Shown here: piece after piece, positions 22,626 to 32,285 of the stretch | Layout of the letters: every line of letters starts with the position of its first letter | Position numbering within the stretch: position 1 is the stretch's first letter | Assembly (NCBI RefSeq): GCF_027595985.1 | Contig: NC_073302.1 | Coordinates: forward strand, 15,308,311 to 15,372,310 | Direction of reading: 5' to 3' | DNA: 64,000 nt | DNA from: Sorex araneus | Taxonomy: Eukaryota; Chordata; Mammalia; Eulipotyphla; Soricidae | Notes under the pieces: model-generated | Told to the model about the DNA's origin: nothing | Databases searched by the model: none | The model's input: the letters and a program-made list of their open reading frames with translations, nothing else | Position numbers and translations under genes: made by a program

Positions 22626-24169
22626 TTTTTCTGCTGCTGCACGGGCGTGATCCCAGAGGCCAACTAAGCTACTTTGGACACCAGCAGCTCACAGAAATAC
22701 CTCTAGACTGTGAACTGAGCCACTGCCCCATGCGGCGCCCGGGGGGGAAGGGCTTCTCTCTCTCAACCCTTCTTTCTGGGCACAACATGGCGATCACCAC
22801 TTTTTGAGCACAAAATGGAGGTACCAGCCGGCTGCTGTGGGAGATCCCGGGGGGTGGGGGGTACCGGTCCTGCCCTCCGCTGAGATTTAAGCGCAGCGGC
22901 CACATGTGTGTGGCCTTTCCGCTGATGCATGAACATGATCCCAGAGGCCAAATAAACTACTTTGAACACCAGCAGCTCGCAGAAATGCCTCTGAACTGTG
23001 AACTGAGCCACTGCCCCATGCAACGCCAGGGGGGTTGGGTTTCTCTCTCCAGGCTTTTCCATCTTATGAGCACCACAAAAGGGAAGTAAAAGCTTGTAGT
23101 GATGCAATTTCTGGCAGATTTTTCCCTGGACTTTGTATAGAAATTCAAAACCGTGTGGCCGCGATCTAATATCTCTTAATTGTCAGCAATGTGAAACGGT
23201 TTCTTTTTAGCAGGTCTGACTTTGGGGGGAAACTCCAAACAATAATAGTGAGATTTTTGTTGAAATATTGAAGGTAATCAAAGTAGCAGCCATGTCTCTA
23301 GACTGTGAACTAAGCCATAGCCCCACGCCAGCCGAGGAGAGGAAATATCATTCTTTCTCGGTTTTTTTCCCTTTTGAGGGAGAAGCGGCGTGGCATCCGC
23401 CATATTATGAGGTCTATTAAGCAGGTACAAACTTGGTGGCGCGGGAAGGAGAGTTATGTACTTGGAACAGCGGAACACTTAGGCAGTCTCGGGCCGGGGC
23501 CAATACCGGCTGGCACTCCGCCAAGATTCCACCTGGGCGGCCAAACTTTTGTGTGGCTTCTTTGCTTCTGATTGACCAGGATCCGGAGGCCAACTAGACT
23601 ACTTTTGGTCCCAGAAACTGCTTGCAGCCATGTCTCTAGACTGTGAACTAAGCCATAGCCCCACACTGGCTGAGGAGGGAAAATATCCTTCTTTCTCGGT
23701 TTTTTTTTTCCCTTTTCGGGGAGAAGCAGCGTGGCATCCACCATATTATGAGAACTATTAAGCAGGCACGAATTTGGTGGTGAAGGAAGGGGAAAAATGA
23801 GTTATGTACTTGGAACAGCGGGACTTCATACTTCTTCATTCTCAACAATGGAAAACTAATTATCAAATGCTTCCTTGGCAGTAGGGCTCTCTTTTTTGGG
23901 GGGAAACTCCAACAACAATAGTGAGTTTTGTGTTGAAATATGAAATGTAATCAAGATAAAGAGAAAATGAAGTGAAATTTATCAGTTACGCAGGCGAGGG
24001 TGGGGGGTGGGGGGTGGGAGGTATACTGGGGTTTTTGGTGGTGGAATATGGGCACTGGTGAAGGGATGGGTGTTTGAGTATTGTAGAACTGAGACATAAG
24101 CCTGAGAACTTTGTAACTTTCCACATGGTGATTCAATAAAATAAATAATTAAAAAAAACCCTATCACAG
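22616..24169 (+). mobile_element. Composite tandem-dimer retroelement with L1-like 3' tail
   Basis: CCTATCACAG at 22616-22625 recurs exactly at 24160-24169 after an A run, so the whole 22626-24159 segment entered as one unit. Inside are four related modules: 22627-22916, 22917-23283, 23284-23559, 23560-23956. Modules 1 and 3 match each other, as do 2 and 4, giving two copies of a roughly 660-bp pair. Each pair carries an ACTGTGAACT(G/A)AGCCA string and ends at GGGGGGAAACTCCAA plus an AATAGTGAG block. 23957-24158 is the 3' end of the local L1 family (GGGCACTGGTGAAGGGATGG). Minus-strand frames such as 22763-23107 and 23454-23744 have no known domain. I cannot assign it to a named family. Confidence 0.75.
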
Positions 24170-24599
24170 CATTTTTAGAATATACAGCTGAGCAGACAGC
24201 AGAGATTTCCAAGATCTGCACCCCTTCACTTAGGCATAACCTCCTCATTAGCAAACTCTCTCCTACACTGACAGTTACTCAAAGTCCTAAATTGACATTT
24301 GGGTTCACTCTTTATGGAAAACATTCTGAGTTTGGACAAATGTACTATCACCACTATAGTATTATTCAGAGTTTTGCTCCCACTTCTTGAAAAATCTAGG
24401 CTGATTAGCCTATTCATCCTTTCCTTCATTCTAAGGTTGGACAATGACTCTTTTTTTTTTTACTGTTTCTATTTTGTCTTTTAGAAAATGTAATATATTT
24501 GAGGTCACACAGTAACTAGCAATTCAAATTCACTGATTTTCCTTGAAAACGTTTCCTCTATGTCTTTTTATAACCTGATATCTCTTTTGTTTTAATCTC
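24170..24599. other. Unassigned DNA
   Basis: No gene or repeat recognised. Confidence 0.4.
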
Positions 24600-24870
24600 A
24601 GCACCAGTTTGTCTGGAATAATCATAATTTATTCATTTACAGGAACATTTTCCTCGCTTCCATGTTTGGGATTTGAAGTTAAGGTTGATCTGTGTACATG
24701 TTTCTGTCAATATAAATGTTCAGTCCATTTAGGTAAATATCAAGGAGTCTGGTGACTGAATTGAGTTTGGTAAGATTATGTCTAATTTTCTAAGGAGGCA
24801 CCAGCTCTTCCACAATGGCTGTGCCATTTTGCATTCCTATCAGAATGGACAAAAAGCAAGCATATCTAGG
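24600..24870 (-). mobile_element. Old L1 3' fragment
   Basis: Plus-strand TGGCTGTGCCATTTTGCATT at 24823-24842, preceded by GTACATGTTTCTGTCAATAT, follows the antisense order of an ancient L1 3' end. Diverged. Confidence 0.6.
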
Positions 24871-24924
24871 TTTTATGTTACAATTTTGAGAGGGAATTTT
24901 TGTCACTGTAGTTCAACTAGGACA

Positions 24925-25018
24925 GTCCAGAGATACTGTTTGTATTAACTAACTGAATGATCTTAAGCAAGTCATTTAATCTCTTTGGTACTCAACTTTC
25001 TTCCATAGATGACAAGGT
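24925..25018 (+). mobile_element. MIR
   Basis: CTGAATGATCTTAAGCAAGT followed by CATTTAATCTCTTTGGTACT is the MIR core with substitutions. Confidence 0.7.
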
Positions 25019-25060
25019 TTAATTAACATAAGTTTAAATTAACATTAAATACAAATTTCA

Positions 25061-25319
25061 TGGGCTGGAGCTGTAGCACAGCAGGTAGGGCGTTTGCTTG
25101 TAAGCAGCCAACCCGGGTTTGATTCCTTTGCCCCTCTCGGAGAGCCCGGCAAGTTACCGATAGTATCTCACTCACACACACGGCAAAGCCTGGCAAGCTA
25201 CCCGGGGCATATTCGATATCCAAAAAACAGTAACAAGTCTCACAATGGAGACATTACTGGTGCCACTCGAGCAAATCGATGAGCAACGGGATGATAGTGA
25301 TGACAGTGATACAGTGACC
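25061..25319 (+). mobile_element. Shrew SINE, type B
   Basis: Full length: GGGCTGGAGCTGTAGCACAG head, GGTTTGATTCC B box, CTCTCGGAGAGCCCGGCAAG body, ATTCGATATCCAAAAAACAG, then the RTE-like tail CGAGCAAATCGATGAGCAAC and (GTGATGACA)n ending. Confidence 0.95.
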
Positions 25320-25754
25320 AGAACGGATAAAGATTTCTGTTGGTCTACCTCCTGGTGAGCATTTGATATTTCCAGTATTCTGGATTTTGACCATCCTGAT
25401 AGATCTGACACGATATCTCATGCTGGTTTTAACTTACATTCACAGATAACGTTTTATGTGATATATTTTTCAATGCTTATTTTAGATCTGTGTATCATTA
25501 TTGGTTGACATGTTTGTTAAAGATCTTTTGCTAATAGTTAAGCAGTGGGAAAAGGCCACATAGGAGACAGTTAGAGGGTGAATTAGAAAATAAGGATTGT
25601 GGAAATCTCTTGTACATTTTGGTGCAGTAAAAGTGAAATTTTTTTATACCCAAACTATAAAAATTAACATTATTGCAACCATGCTACCTAAACTACAATG
25701 AAACAAAACACACAAACAGAAAACAAATAAAATCTCAGAGCACCCACACAGAGC
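25320..25754. other. Unassigned DNA
   Basis: No gene or repeat recognised. Confidence 0.4.
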
Positions 25755-25984
25755 ACTGTAGCACTGTCGTCCCAGCTTGAGTGGGCACCAGTCTCTCCAT
25801 TGTGAGACTTGTTTTTACTGTTTTAGGCATATTTGATATGCCACGTGTAGCTTGCCAGGCACTGCCATGAGGGCAGATTACTCTCGGTAGCTTGCTGGGC
25901 TCTTTGAGAGGGACGGAGGTATGGAACCCGTGTCGCCCGCATGCAAGGCTAACACCCTACCTGCTGTGCTATTGCTCCAGTCCT
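25755..25984 (-). mobile_element. Shrew SINE, type B
   Basis: Minus-strand copy with part of the RTE-like tail deleted (CCCAGCTTGAGTGGGCACCA), a normal body and a head ending TGTGCTATTGCTCCAG. Confidence 0.9.
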
Positions 25985-26122
25985 GACTCACATAAAATTG
26001 TTTTGGCCCAATTTATAAATCAAATTGTTTATTTTATTGATGTCGGATTAAAAAATATTAAAGCATTGTGATTTACAGTTATTCATAGTTGACAAAGGAC
26101 TAGGTGAAAAATTGCCATATCT

Positions 26123-26250
26123 AGTGATTCTCAGGGTTTATTCCTGCTTATGTGCTCAGGGACCAGTTCTGGTGTTGCTGGGGAAATATACGTGGTGTTG
26201 GGAATATAATATTGCAAGGTAAGCCTTCATTCTTGTGTCTTTCTCCAGTC
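26123..26250 (-). mobile_element. Degenerate type A SINE
   Basis: GTGCTCAGGGACCAGTTCTG and a trailing TTTCTCCAGTCT fit an eroded minus-strand copy. Confidence 0.5.
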
Positions 26251-26254
26251 TCCA

Positions 26255-26990
26255 TTAATTTATTTTTTTGCTCTTTGATTTTGGTTTGTTTATCATATGT
26301 GGACATTCCAGTAATTCAACAGTATTGTTCCAAAATTAAATATTTTTTCAGAATTTTACATTTGGTCTTTTGTCAAATATCAGTTAAATATATTTATCTG
26401 AATTTGTTTTGGATTCTTAATTTTGTTCCAATGATCTATTTGCCATTATTTACCCAGCACCACACTGTTTTATTACTTTAGAGCTGATTTTAAAGTTAGA
26501 TAGCAACTTGACTTTGATCAATCTTAAGTGTGTATAGACTATTATAGGTATTTTAATACTACAAATAAACTTTACAACTAACTTACCAATAACCCCAAAA
26601 TATCTGGCTGGTCTATTGATTGGGATAGTTTTAAATCTACAATTCTATTTGAGAAAAAACTGATATCTTCATTGTAATATTTCAATCAAGGAGGATGGAA
26701 CATCTTAATTTTTAAAATTGATTTCTTGTATTAGAGTTTTCTACTAATGGATCTTTAGATATTTTGTAGATTTGTGCCTGAATGTTTCATTTGGAAGGAG
26801 TGATAATATAAATGCTATTGTGTTTTCAATTTACAATTCCACGTGTTACTTTCTGTTACATTGCAAAGCAAACAGCTTTTGTACATTACCTTCCTTGTAT
26901 TCTTCAGTCTTGCTATGTTCACTTATAATAGACTCAGGAGCTCTTTATTGAAACTTTAAAATTTTCAATAAAGAACATAGAATCTGGGAA
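26255..26990 (-). mobile_element. Old L1 ORF2 fragment
   Basis: In antisense order on the plus strand: GTTCCAATGATCTATTTGCC, CAGCACCACACTGTTTTATT, GGGATAGTTTTAAATCTACA and GTTTTCAATTTACAATTCCA. This is the usual path through the reverse transcriptase part of ancient L1 ORF2. Diverged, with no open frame left. Confidence 0.65.
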
Positions 26991-26991
26991 A

Positions 26992-27093
26992 AAAGAACCA
27001 TGTTCCATCTTCCTTTCTAACTTTCCTTGTGTAGGGGCCATGTTAATCTTTTCTATATAGTTCCAATTTTAGTATACATGCTGAAGAGAGCAT
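26992..27093 (-). pseudogene. U6 spliceosomal snRNA pseudogene
   Basis: The minus strand reads as U6 across nearly its whole length of about 100 nt: 5' stem remnant, then a TATACTAAAATTGGAAC match at 27059-27075, ATTAACATGGCCCC, and TGGAACATGG at the 3' end. There are many substitutions, including in the 5' stem and the ACAGAGA-box region (seen as ATAGAAAAG). It lies on the same strand as the old L1 directly downstream, so it may be a U6-L1 chimera or a plain retropseudogene. Confidence 0.85.
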
Positions 27094-27124
27094 CAATTTG
27101 CCCACCTTCCATATGCTTTTTTAG

Positions 27125-27277
27125 TTTGTTTGGTTTTTGTTTGGGGGCTAAACCCAGCAATGCTCAAGAAATTACCATTGGCAGTGCTTGAGAGATCATA
27201 TGTGAAGCCTGGGTTCGAACCTCGGTCTCCCACATGTATAGGTAAATACCATACCTGCTGGACTATGGCTCCCATCC
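27125..27277 (-). mobile_element. Old type A SINE
   Basis: GCTAAACCCAGCAATGCTCA and GAAGCCTGGGTTCGAACCTC with TACCATACCTGCTGGACTAT. The B box is readable on the minus strand as GAGGTTCGAACCC. Confidence 0.72.
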
Positions 27278-27289
27278 TCCTGTGCTCTT

Positions 27290-27994
27290 TTGATTTACTT
27301 TTTTGGCTTTCAGAATGATGTTGAAAGTACTGTGTTTTCTGAGATGTCAATTCCATTTCAGGTTTTCCTTGTCCAGCAGCGTTTTTTTTGTTGTTGTTGT
27401 TTATTTTTTTGTTTTGCCAAAGTTGCTACTTAGTTATTTCTGTATTCACCTATTGGTTCATTTAAATTGGGGACAGTGATTTGTCACTGATTCACCTTAC
27501 TTCTTTTACAGATCAAAGAGTAGTGGTTCCTTTTGTTTTGAACAGACATTTGTTTTTACCATGGAAAGGCAACATCAGAACTTCTTACATGCTCTTAGAA
27601 ATCAGAACTCCCAAGTCTGATGCAATTTTGATAAGGACTTTTCATTTTATACTTAGGATCAATAAGTGAAACTAAGATCAGGTAAAGAAAAATAGTTTAA
27701 TTTTAATTATCCTCATGTTCAAAAGTCTTGATGGATTTTTTTAAGTTAAGTGTTCTGAAGTACTCATGATATTCCCTTTTGACATTCTTTGTCATCTGTA
27801 GGATTGTACCAGTATTTTCTTTGTAATTCCTTATTAAATATTTGTATATTTTTTGAAAATTTCACTAGGAATTTTTAATTTTATTTACCTGCTTAGAGTG
27901 CGTATTAGATATTGATCTAAAGTTTTACTTTGTTATTTCTTTGTCTCTTCTCTTTAATATTTACTGTCTTCTACTTGATTTTTATTGTTGTTTT
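27290..27994 (-). mobile_element. Old L1 ORF2 fragment (upstream portion)
   Basis: TTTTTGAAAATTTCACTAGG and neighbouring T-rich strings follow the antisense order of the 5' half of L1 ORF2. The call is weakest between 27290 and 27700. Confidence 0.4.
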
Positions 27995-28157
27995 GTTTTC
28001 TGGGCCAGAGCCAGTGACATAGGGATTTATTTCTGGGTCTGTGCTCAGGGATCATTCCTGGTGGGGCCTGGTGACCATAAGGGATACAAGGATTTAGCCT
28101 GGGTCAGATATGTGCAAGACAAGTGCCCAACCTGCTGTACTATCTCTCTGCCCCCCC
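27995..28157 (-). mobile_element. Old type A SINE
   Basis: CTGTGCTCAGGGATCATTCC, ATAAGGGATACAAGGATTTA and TGTACTATCTCTCTGCC give the minus-strand SINE order. It sits inside old L1 sequence. Confidence 0.75.
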
Positions 28158-28864
28158 AGATTAATTTGTTTTTCATCCTAAGTTAATGAGAAAATAGATC
28201 ATTTAAATATATCTTATTTCTAGAGGTATTTAAAGGTGTACATGTTTCAGATTTGAGGGTAAGTAGTGTTTATTTTAACAGCAGAGAAATAATTTATATG
28301 TATCTTCTGATTTCTTCTTAGATGTAAAAGTATTTAGGAATGAACCACCTGATTTGGGAATATGTATAATTTTTGATATTTAACTGGTTTTACTTGTGAC
28401 TAAATTCTGGTATGGTTGAGAAAGGCGCATATCATGTATTTATCAGTCCTTGGTAATCCACCATCAGGTGTGGATTCACAGCTCAGCATTGAGTTTATCT
28501 CAGTGACTTTTCCAAGTGCACTTGAGGAACTGTTTTCCATGTTGATTCATGTTTGTTTCGCTGCCTATAATGTCAGATTTCTCTTCACATTCAAATAATC
28601 AATAGGTTTTACTGAAATTGGTGCAAATTTTCCTAGAAACCTTCTGAAAAGAAAAAAATCAAAATCCAAAACTGTGCGTAAGTTTTTTGGAGTAATGTCC
28701 CAAACTTCTGTCAATTATTTCTTCATGCATTTCAGACCTTTGTTATGAATTGCACACACATTTAGAATTTAAGATTCATTACTCTGCAAGTAACATTGCA
28801 GAGTAATCTCAGGCATTACATTTTGTCTTGTATTTTATTAGTTCTGCATTTATCATAGCCATAA
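28158..28864 (-). mobile_element. Old L1 ORF2 fragment, continuing
   Basis: CTGGTATGGTTGAGAAAGG and TTTTCCAAGTGCACTTGAGG (28508-28527) match the antisense of the early reverse transcriptase region of L1 ORF2. Beyond about 28720 the identity is unclear. Confidence 0.55.
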
Positions 28865-29112
28865 CTGTATCACTGTCATCCTGTTGTTCATCAATTTACT
28901 CAAGTAGGCGACAGTAATGTCTCCATCCGTCCCAGCCCTGAGATTTAAGCAGCCTATCCTTGCTCATTTTTCCCAACGATTGGAGGCTATTTTCAGGGTC
29001 ATGGGAATGAGACTTGTTATTTGTTGCTGTATTTGGCATATCAAATACACCACAAGGAGCTTGTCAGGCTCTTCCATGCAGACAGGATATTTTTGGTAGC
29101 TTGCTGGGCTCT
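28865..29112 (-). mobile_element. Shrew SINE, type B variant with extended RTE-like tail, head missing
   Basis: Tail (GTTCATCAATTTACTCAAG) and body (AGCTTGTCAGGCTCTTCC) are type B. Between the CTCCAT of the tail and GAGACTTG of the body lie about 75 extra bases (28924-29003), ending TTTTCAGGGTCATGGG, which resembles TTGTTCAGGGTCATGACC inside the second RTE copy (63565-63582). The copy stops at GCTGGGCTCT where a TA tract begins, so the pol III head is absent. Confidence 0.75.
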
Positions 29113-29113
29113 T

Positions 29114-29132
29114 AGATATATATATATACATT

Positions 29133-29175
<43 letters not shown>
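29114..29175. repeat. (TA)n microsatellite at the RTE 3' border
   Basis: TA-rich run with a few C interruptions, directly adjoining the RTE end ACTTGTCATCCCG. Confidence 0.9.
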
Positions 29176-29487
29176 CTTGTCATCCCGTTAATCCTCAATT
29201 TGCTTAAGCGGGCACCAGTAACATCCCCTCCATTTGTCCCTGTCGCATGCTAGTGTAACCCAATGATATCTGCTCGCTTGAGGAACAGGAAGAGCCTTAA
29301 ATCATTCATTCAGGGTTTTGATGAAGAAGTCTGACCATCTCCTTGGTGGGTGGTCATGAGGTCTTTTGACATCCCTTGGAATCCAATCGGTAACAGCTCT
29401 AGTCCATAGGTCGTCTCTGAATGGAATTATGTGTCCGGCCCATCTGATTTTCGACGCCTTGGCAAAAGAGACAGCGTCCCTGATTCT

Positions 29488-29798
29488 CTTTTTTTAAAAA
29501 AATTAATTTATTTTTTAATTAGTGAATAATAGTGAGGGTACATTACAGATTTATACATTTTAGTGTTCGTGTTTTCCTCATACAATGTTCGAGAACCCAT
29601 ACCTTCACCAGTGCCCATTCTTCACCACCAATAAACCCAGCCACCCTCCCACCCTCAATCCCATCTCCCCCCACCCAACCCTGCCTCTGTGGCAGGGTAT
29701 TCCCTTTTGTTCTCTCTCTCCAATTGGGTGTTGTGGTTTGCAATAGGGGTGTTGAGTGGCCATTGTGTTCAGTCTCTAGTCTACTTTCAGCATGCATC
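29488..29798 (-). mobile_element. L1 3' end inserted in the RTE, with target deletion
   Basis: Starts with poly-T and TTAATTAGTGAATAATAGTG, runs through CCTTCACCAGTGCCCATTC, and stops at GCATGCATC, all antisense to the L1 3' UTR. No target duplication is visible. Against the second RTE copy, the bases matching 63741-63846 are missing at the junctions. Confidence 0.88.
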
Positions 29799-29908
29799 AT
29801 CCTGTTTTCATAGGGCTCAGGTCTCTGAGGCATATGTTAGTGCAGGAAGAATGGTAGAGTCAAAAGGATATGCCCAGAGGCAGAGGTTCTTCGTCCGTTA
29901 ACCACTTC

Positions 29909-30868
29909 TTAGATGCTTTTGAAGGCATTCCATGCTGCTTTCTTTCTCCTGAGCAGTTCTGATGCCAAGTTGTTCCTCATGTTGAGTTCTCGACCCAGGT
30001 ACACATAGCTGCTGCATTCAGAGATGTTCGTTCCATTGAGAGCAAATGGAAAATGAGGGACTAGTTTGTTTTTCATAAACATTGTTTTGTTGAGATTTAG
30101 CTGCAGTCCAACCTTTCCACACTCTCGGTTGAAGTCGGCCAGCACTTGTGCTCTTTGGCTAATGTTTGGTGATATGAGAACAATGTCATCAGCGAAGTGG
30201 AGGTGGTGTAGTTTCTGACCATGTATCTTCACTCCCATTCTTTCCCATTCCACCAGTCGCATGATGCTCTCGAGGGTGGCACTGAAGAGTTTTGGTGAAA
30301 TGGTATCACCCTGCTGAACCCTTTTCTTTACATTAATGATCACCTCCTTGTAGAATGGTGAGATCCTGGTGGTGAATCTGTGATACAGCTCGCAGAAGAT
30401 TTTGATGTACCGAGTTTGAATGCCCTGTTTGGCTAGGGCTTTGACGACTGCTTCAATCTCAACAGAATCAAAGGCCTTCTTTAAATCAATTAACGTTAGA
30501 CAGAACGGCATCTTGAACTCTCTTGAAACTTCAGTGCATCTGGTCACCGTGTGGATATGGTTGATCATGCTGAATCCTTTTCAGAACCCGGCTTGCTCGC
30601 ATGGTTGTCCTTCTTCTAATGTTCTGCCTATTCTTTTCAGGATGACTTGAGTGAACAACTTGAAGACGAAGGACAACAGGCAGATTTGGCGAGAGTTGCT
30701 AGTGTCATGGATGTCTCCCTTCTTGTACAAAAGAATGGTCCTGCTGGTTTTCCATTGGGATGAAACCTTGCATATGGACAGGTAGCATGTCTGAGCCAGT
30801 GTTTTGAGTACTGGCGGCAGATTCTTCAGGTGTTCGGGTCTGACCTTGTCTGTACTGGGGCTGTACAT
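29909..30868 (-). pseudogene. RTE reverse transcriptase domain, disrupted
   Basis: The frame runs in register from 30868 to 29909 with one premature TGA at 30581-30583. It lies between ...EQAGF and KGFS, and the expected codon is probably CGA (Arg), so this fits CpG decay. Motifs: LIDLKKAFD with the first catalytic Asp (residue 28 of the second block), QGDTISP (residues 86-92), FADD (125-128, bases 30185-30196), and GLQLNLNKT. All catalytic Asp residues remain. Upstream of 30868 the frame is shifted by a lost base, and it stops at AFKSI where the second copy reads on. Function would be target-primed reverse transcription, but this copy cannot make the full protein. Confidence 0.88.
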
Positions 30869-31430
30869 GTCTTTATGGATGAAATGGCGTGTCGGATTTC
30901 GGAAGGGAGGACGTTGGGAATGACATCCATCCTGCGGAATTTAGTATGTGGACAGATGAACATGGCTGCTGAAGAGATCTGAGTAGAAGTCATGAATAAT
31001 TCTCTTCATTGTCTTTCTGGAAGATGTGATAGATCCATCAGGACGTTGGAGTGCAGTCATTTCAGTCTTGTAGTTGGCAAAGGACAGGCCAGCATTGCAA
31101 ACTGAGAATACTTTTCCCAACTTCTACTGCACCGGCCATCACTGCTGCTCTTCTCTCTTTGAAGTCTTCCTTTATCGCTTCTCTGCACAGTTTTGCGAGC
31201 TCGGTTGTTAGGTTGTGGTTGCCTGAGGCTCGTGCCAAACCATGTTGGTGAATGAGCTGAGAGTTTCTGAAGACAGGTGTCTGTTTGTGGTTTTCTCATT
31301 CTCAGCATTTTTCGCACAATCATGGAGGTGCTGAACAAGTCGATCATATTCCTTGTCGATGTTGTCAATGACGGCATCTTACCACATTGCTGCAATAGTG
31401 CCAAAGATCTCCCAGTTTTTTTGCCTGACT

Positions 31431-31740
31431 GTATATATATATATATATATGTATAAATATACATATATATTTATATATATGTATATTTCCCTTTATGATG
31501 ATGTGTCTCGCGGTCCAGTAATATGTTCACTCATGTGTGAGGCTCAGCCCACTTGTGTGGAAAGGAGCCTGGAGTGTGACAGCGGTGGGGTAGTGGAGGT
31601 CGGCTGCCAGGACTGGGTCACTTGGTGTAGGGAGGGCATTCACCCGCCCCCCTCTGAGACACCACTGGTGTAGAGTCTGGTGACGTGTTTATGGGGGCCT
31701 CATTTTATGCTCCCTTCTGTTAGAAGCAGCCATGAGTTCT
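31431..31740 (-). mobile_element. Family Y retroelement fragment
   Basis: A TA-rich start (31431-31488), then AATATGTTCACTCATGTGTG, GTGGAGGTCGGCTGCCAGGA and TATGGGGGCCTCATTTTATG align with the reverse complement of 4350-4715. The RTE abuts its TA tract. The tail side is not recognisable beyond the RTE. Confidence 0.7.
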
Positions 31741-32189
31741 GGAGAGTGGCCAGTGAGGAGATTATCGGCAGGAGGTGGCTTTTGGGTGTGGCCCCTGGGT
31801 CGCAGGAGATTGGGAGATTGAGGGAAGTAGGCAGAGGATCTCAGCTCCTGGGTTCCATTGAATACAGAGTCCAAGATCACAAAGTTCCACATTACCTGGG
31901 TTCTGTGGGACTTTGCTCATGCATGAGGCTCAGCCATGCCAGCCATATCACAGCCATACCAGCTTATGTATGCATAAGGTCATGGGGTGTGGGGATATAG
32001 TTCCAAAGCAATACTGGGAGGCCTGGGGATCCCACAGATGATTCTCGGCCAAGCTAGAGGTGTAGACAGTTCAATGAAATGCTTGGAGGACCCTATGCTT
32101 CTCAGGCCCTAAGGTTCTGGGAACTCAACCGCCACCCTGGAGGTGCTGTGAAACTCCAAGGTGCTAAAGGCCTACAGTGGTGTTCTGGG
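31741..32189. other. Unassigned GC-richer DNA
   Basis: No gene recognised. It may continue family Y beyond the part shared with 4350, since a CATGAGGCTCAGCC string at 31922-31935 repeats one at 31540-31552. Boundaries are uncertain. Confidence 0.3.
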
Positions 32190-32285
32190 TTCTCTAAACT
32201 TATTGCCAGCAATTCTCAGTGGACTAATTTTGAGAACAGAACCCTAGTTGGTGGCTAGTACCCTATGTACTCTACTATCTCCCAC
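32190..32285 (-). mobile_element. Degenerate type A SINE
   Basis: CTCAGTGGACTAATTTTGAG, GAACAGAACCCTAGTTGG and TGTACTCTACTATCTCCC follow the minus-strand SINE order, strongly eroded. Confidence 0.45.

Larger units (their letters stand above)
29176..31430 (-). mobile_element. RTE-clade LINE, 5' truncated and decayed (RTE1_Sar-like)
   Basis: Read on the minus strand it runs from the linker before the RT (translated pieces around 31057-31430 such as GNHNLTTELAKLCREAI) through the reverse transcriptase to the C-terminus, and ends with a GATGACAAGT tail and no poly(A). The apurinic endonuclease domain is missing, so the copy is 5' truncated. An L1 is inserted at 29488-29798. The RT translation is of the RTE type. 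I recall this as the shrew RTE1_Sar, but that identity needs an alignment. Confidence 0.85.

Noticed and set aside
29532..29813. 93-codon plus-strand frame near the RTE
   Set aside because: It is antisense to the inserted L1 3' end.
31353..31673. Plus frame at 31353-31673 and minus frame at 4250-4606 encode similar peptides (ICSL.CE...)
   Set aside because: The similarity follows from the DNA match of family Y copies. With two diverged copies and no start, domain or codon evidence, selection on a protein cannot be claimed.
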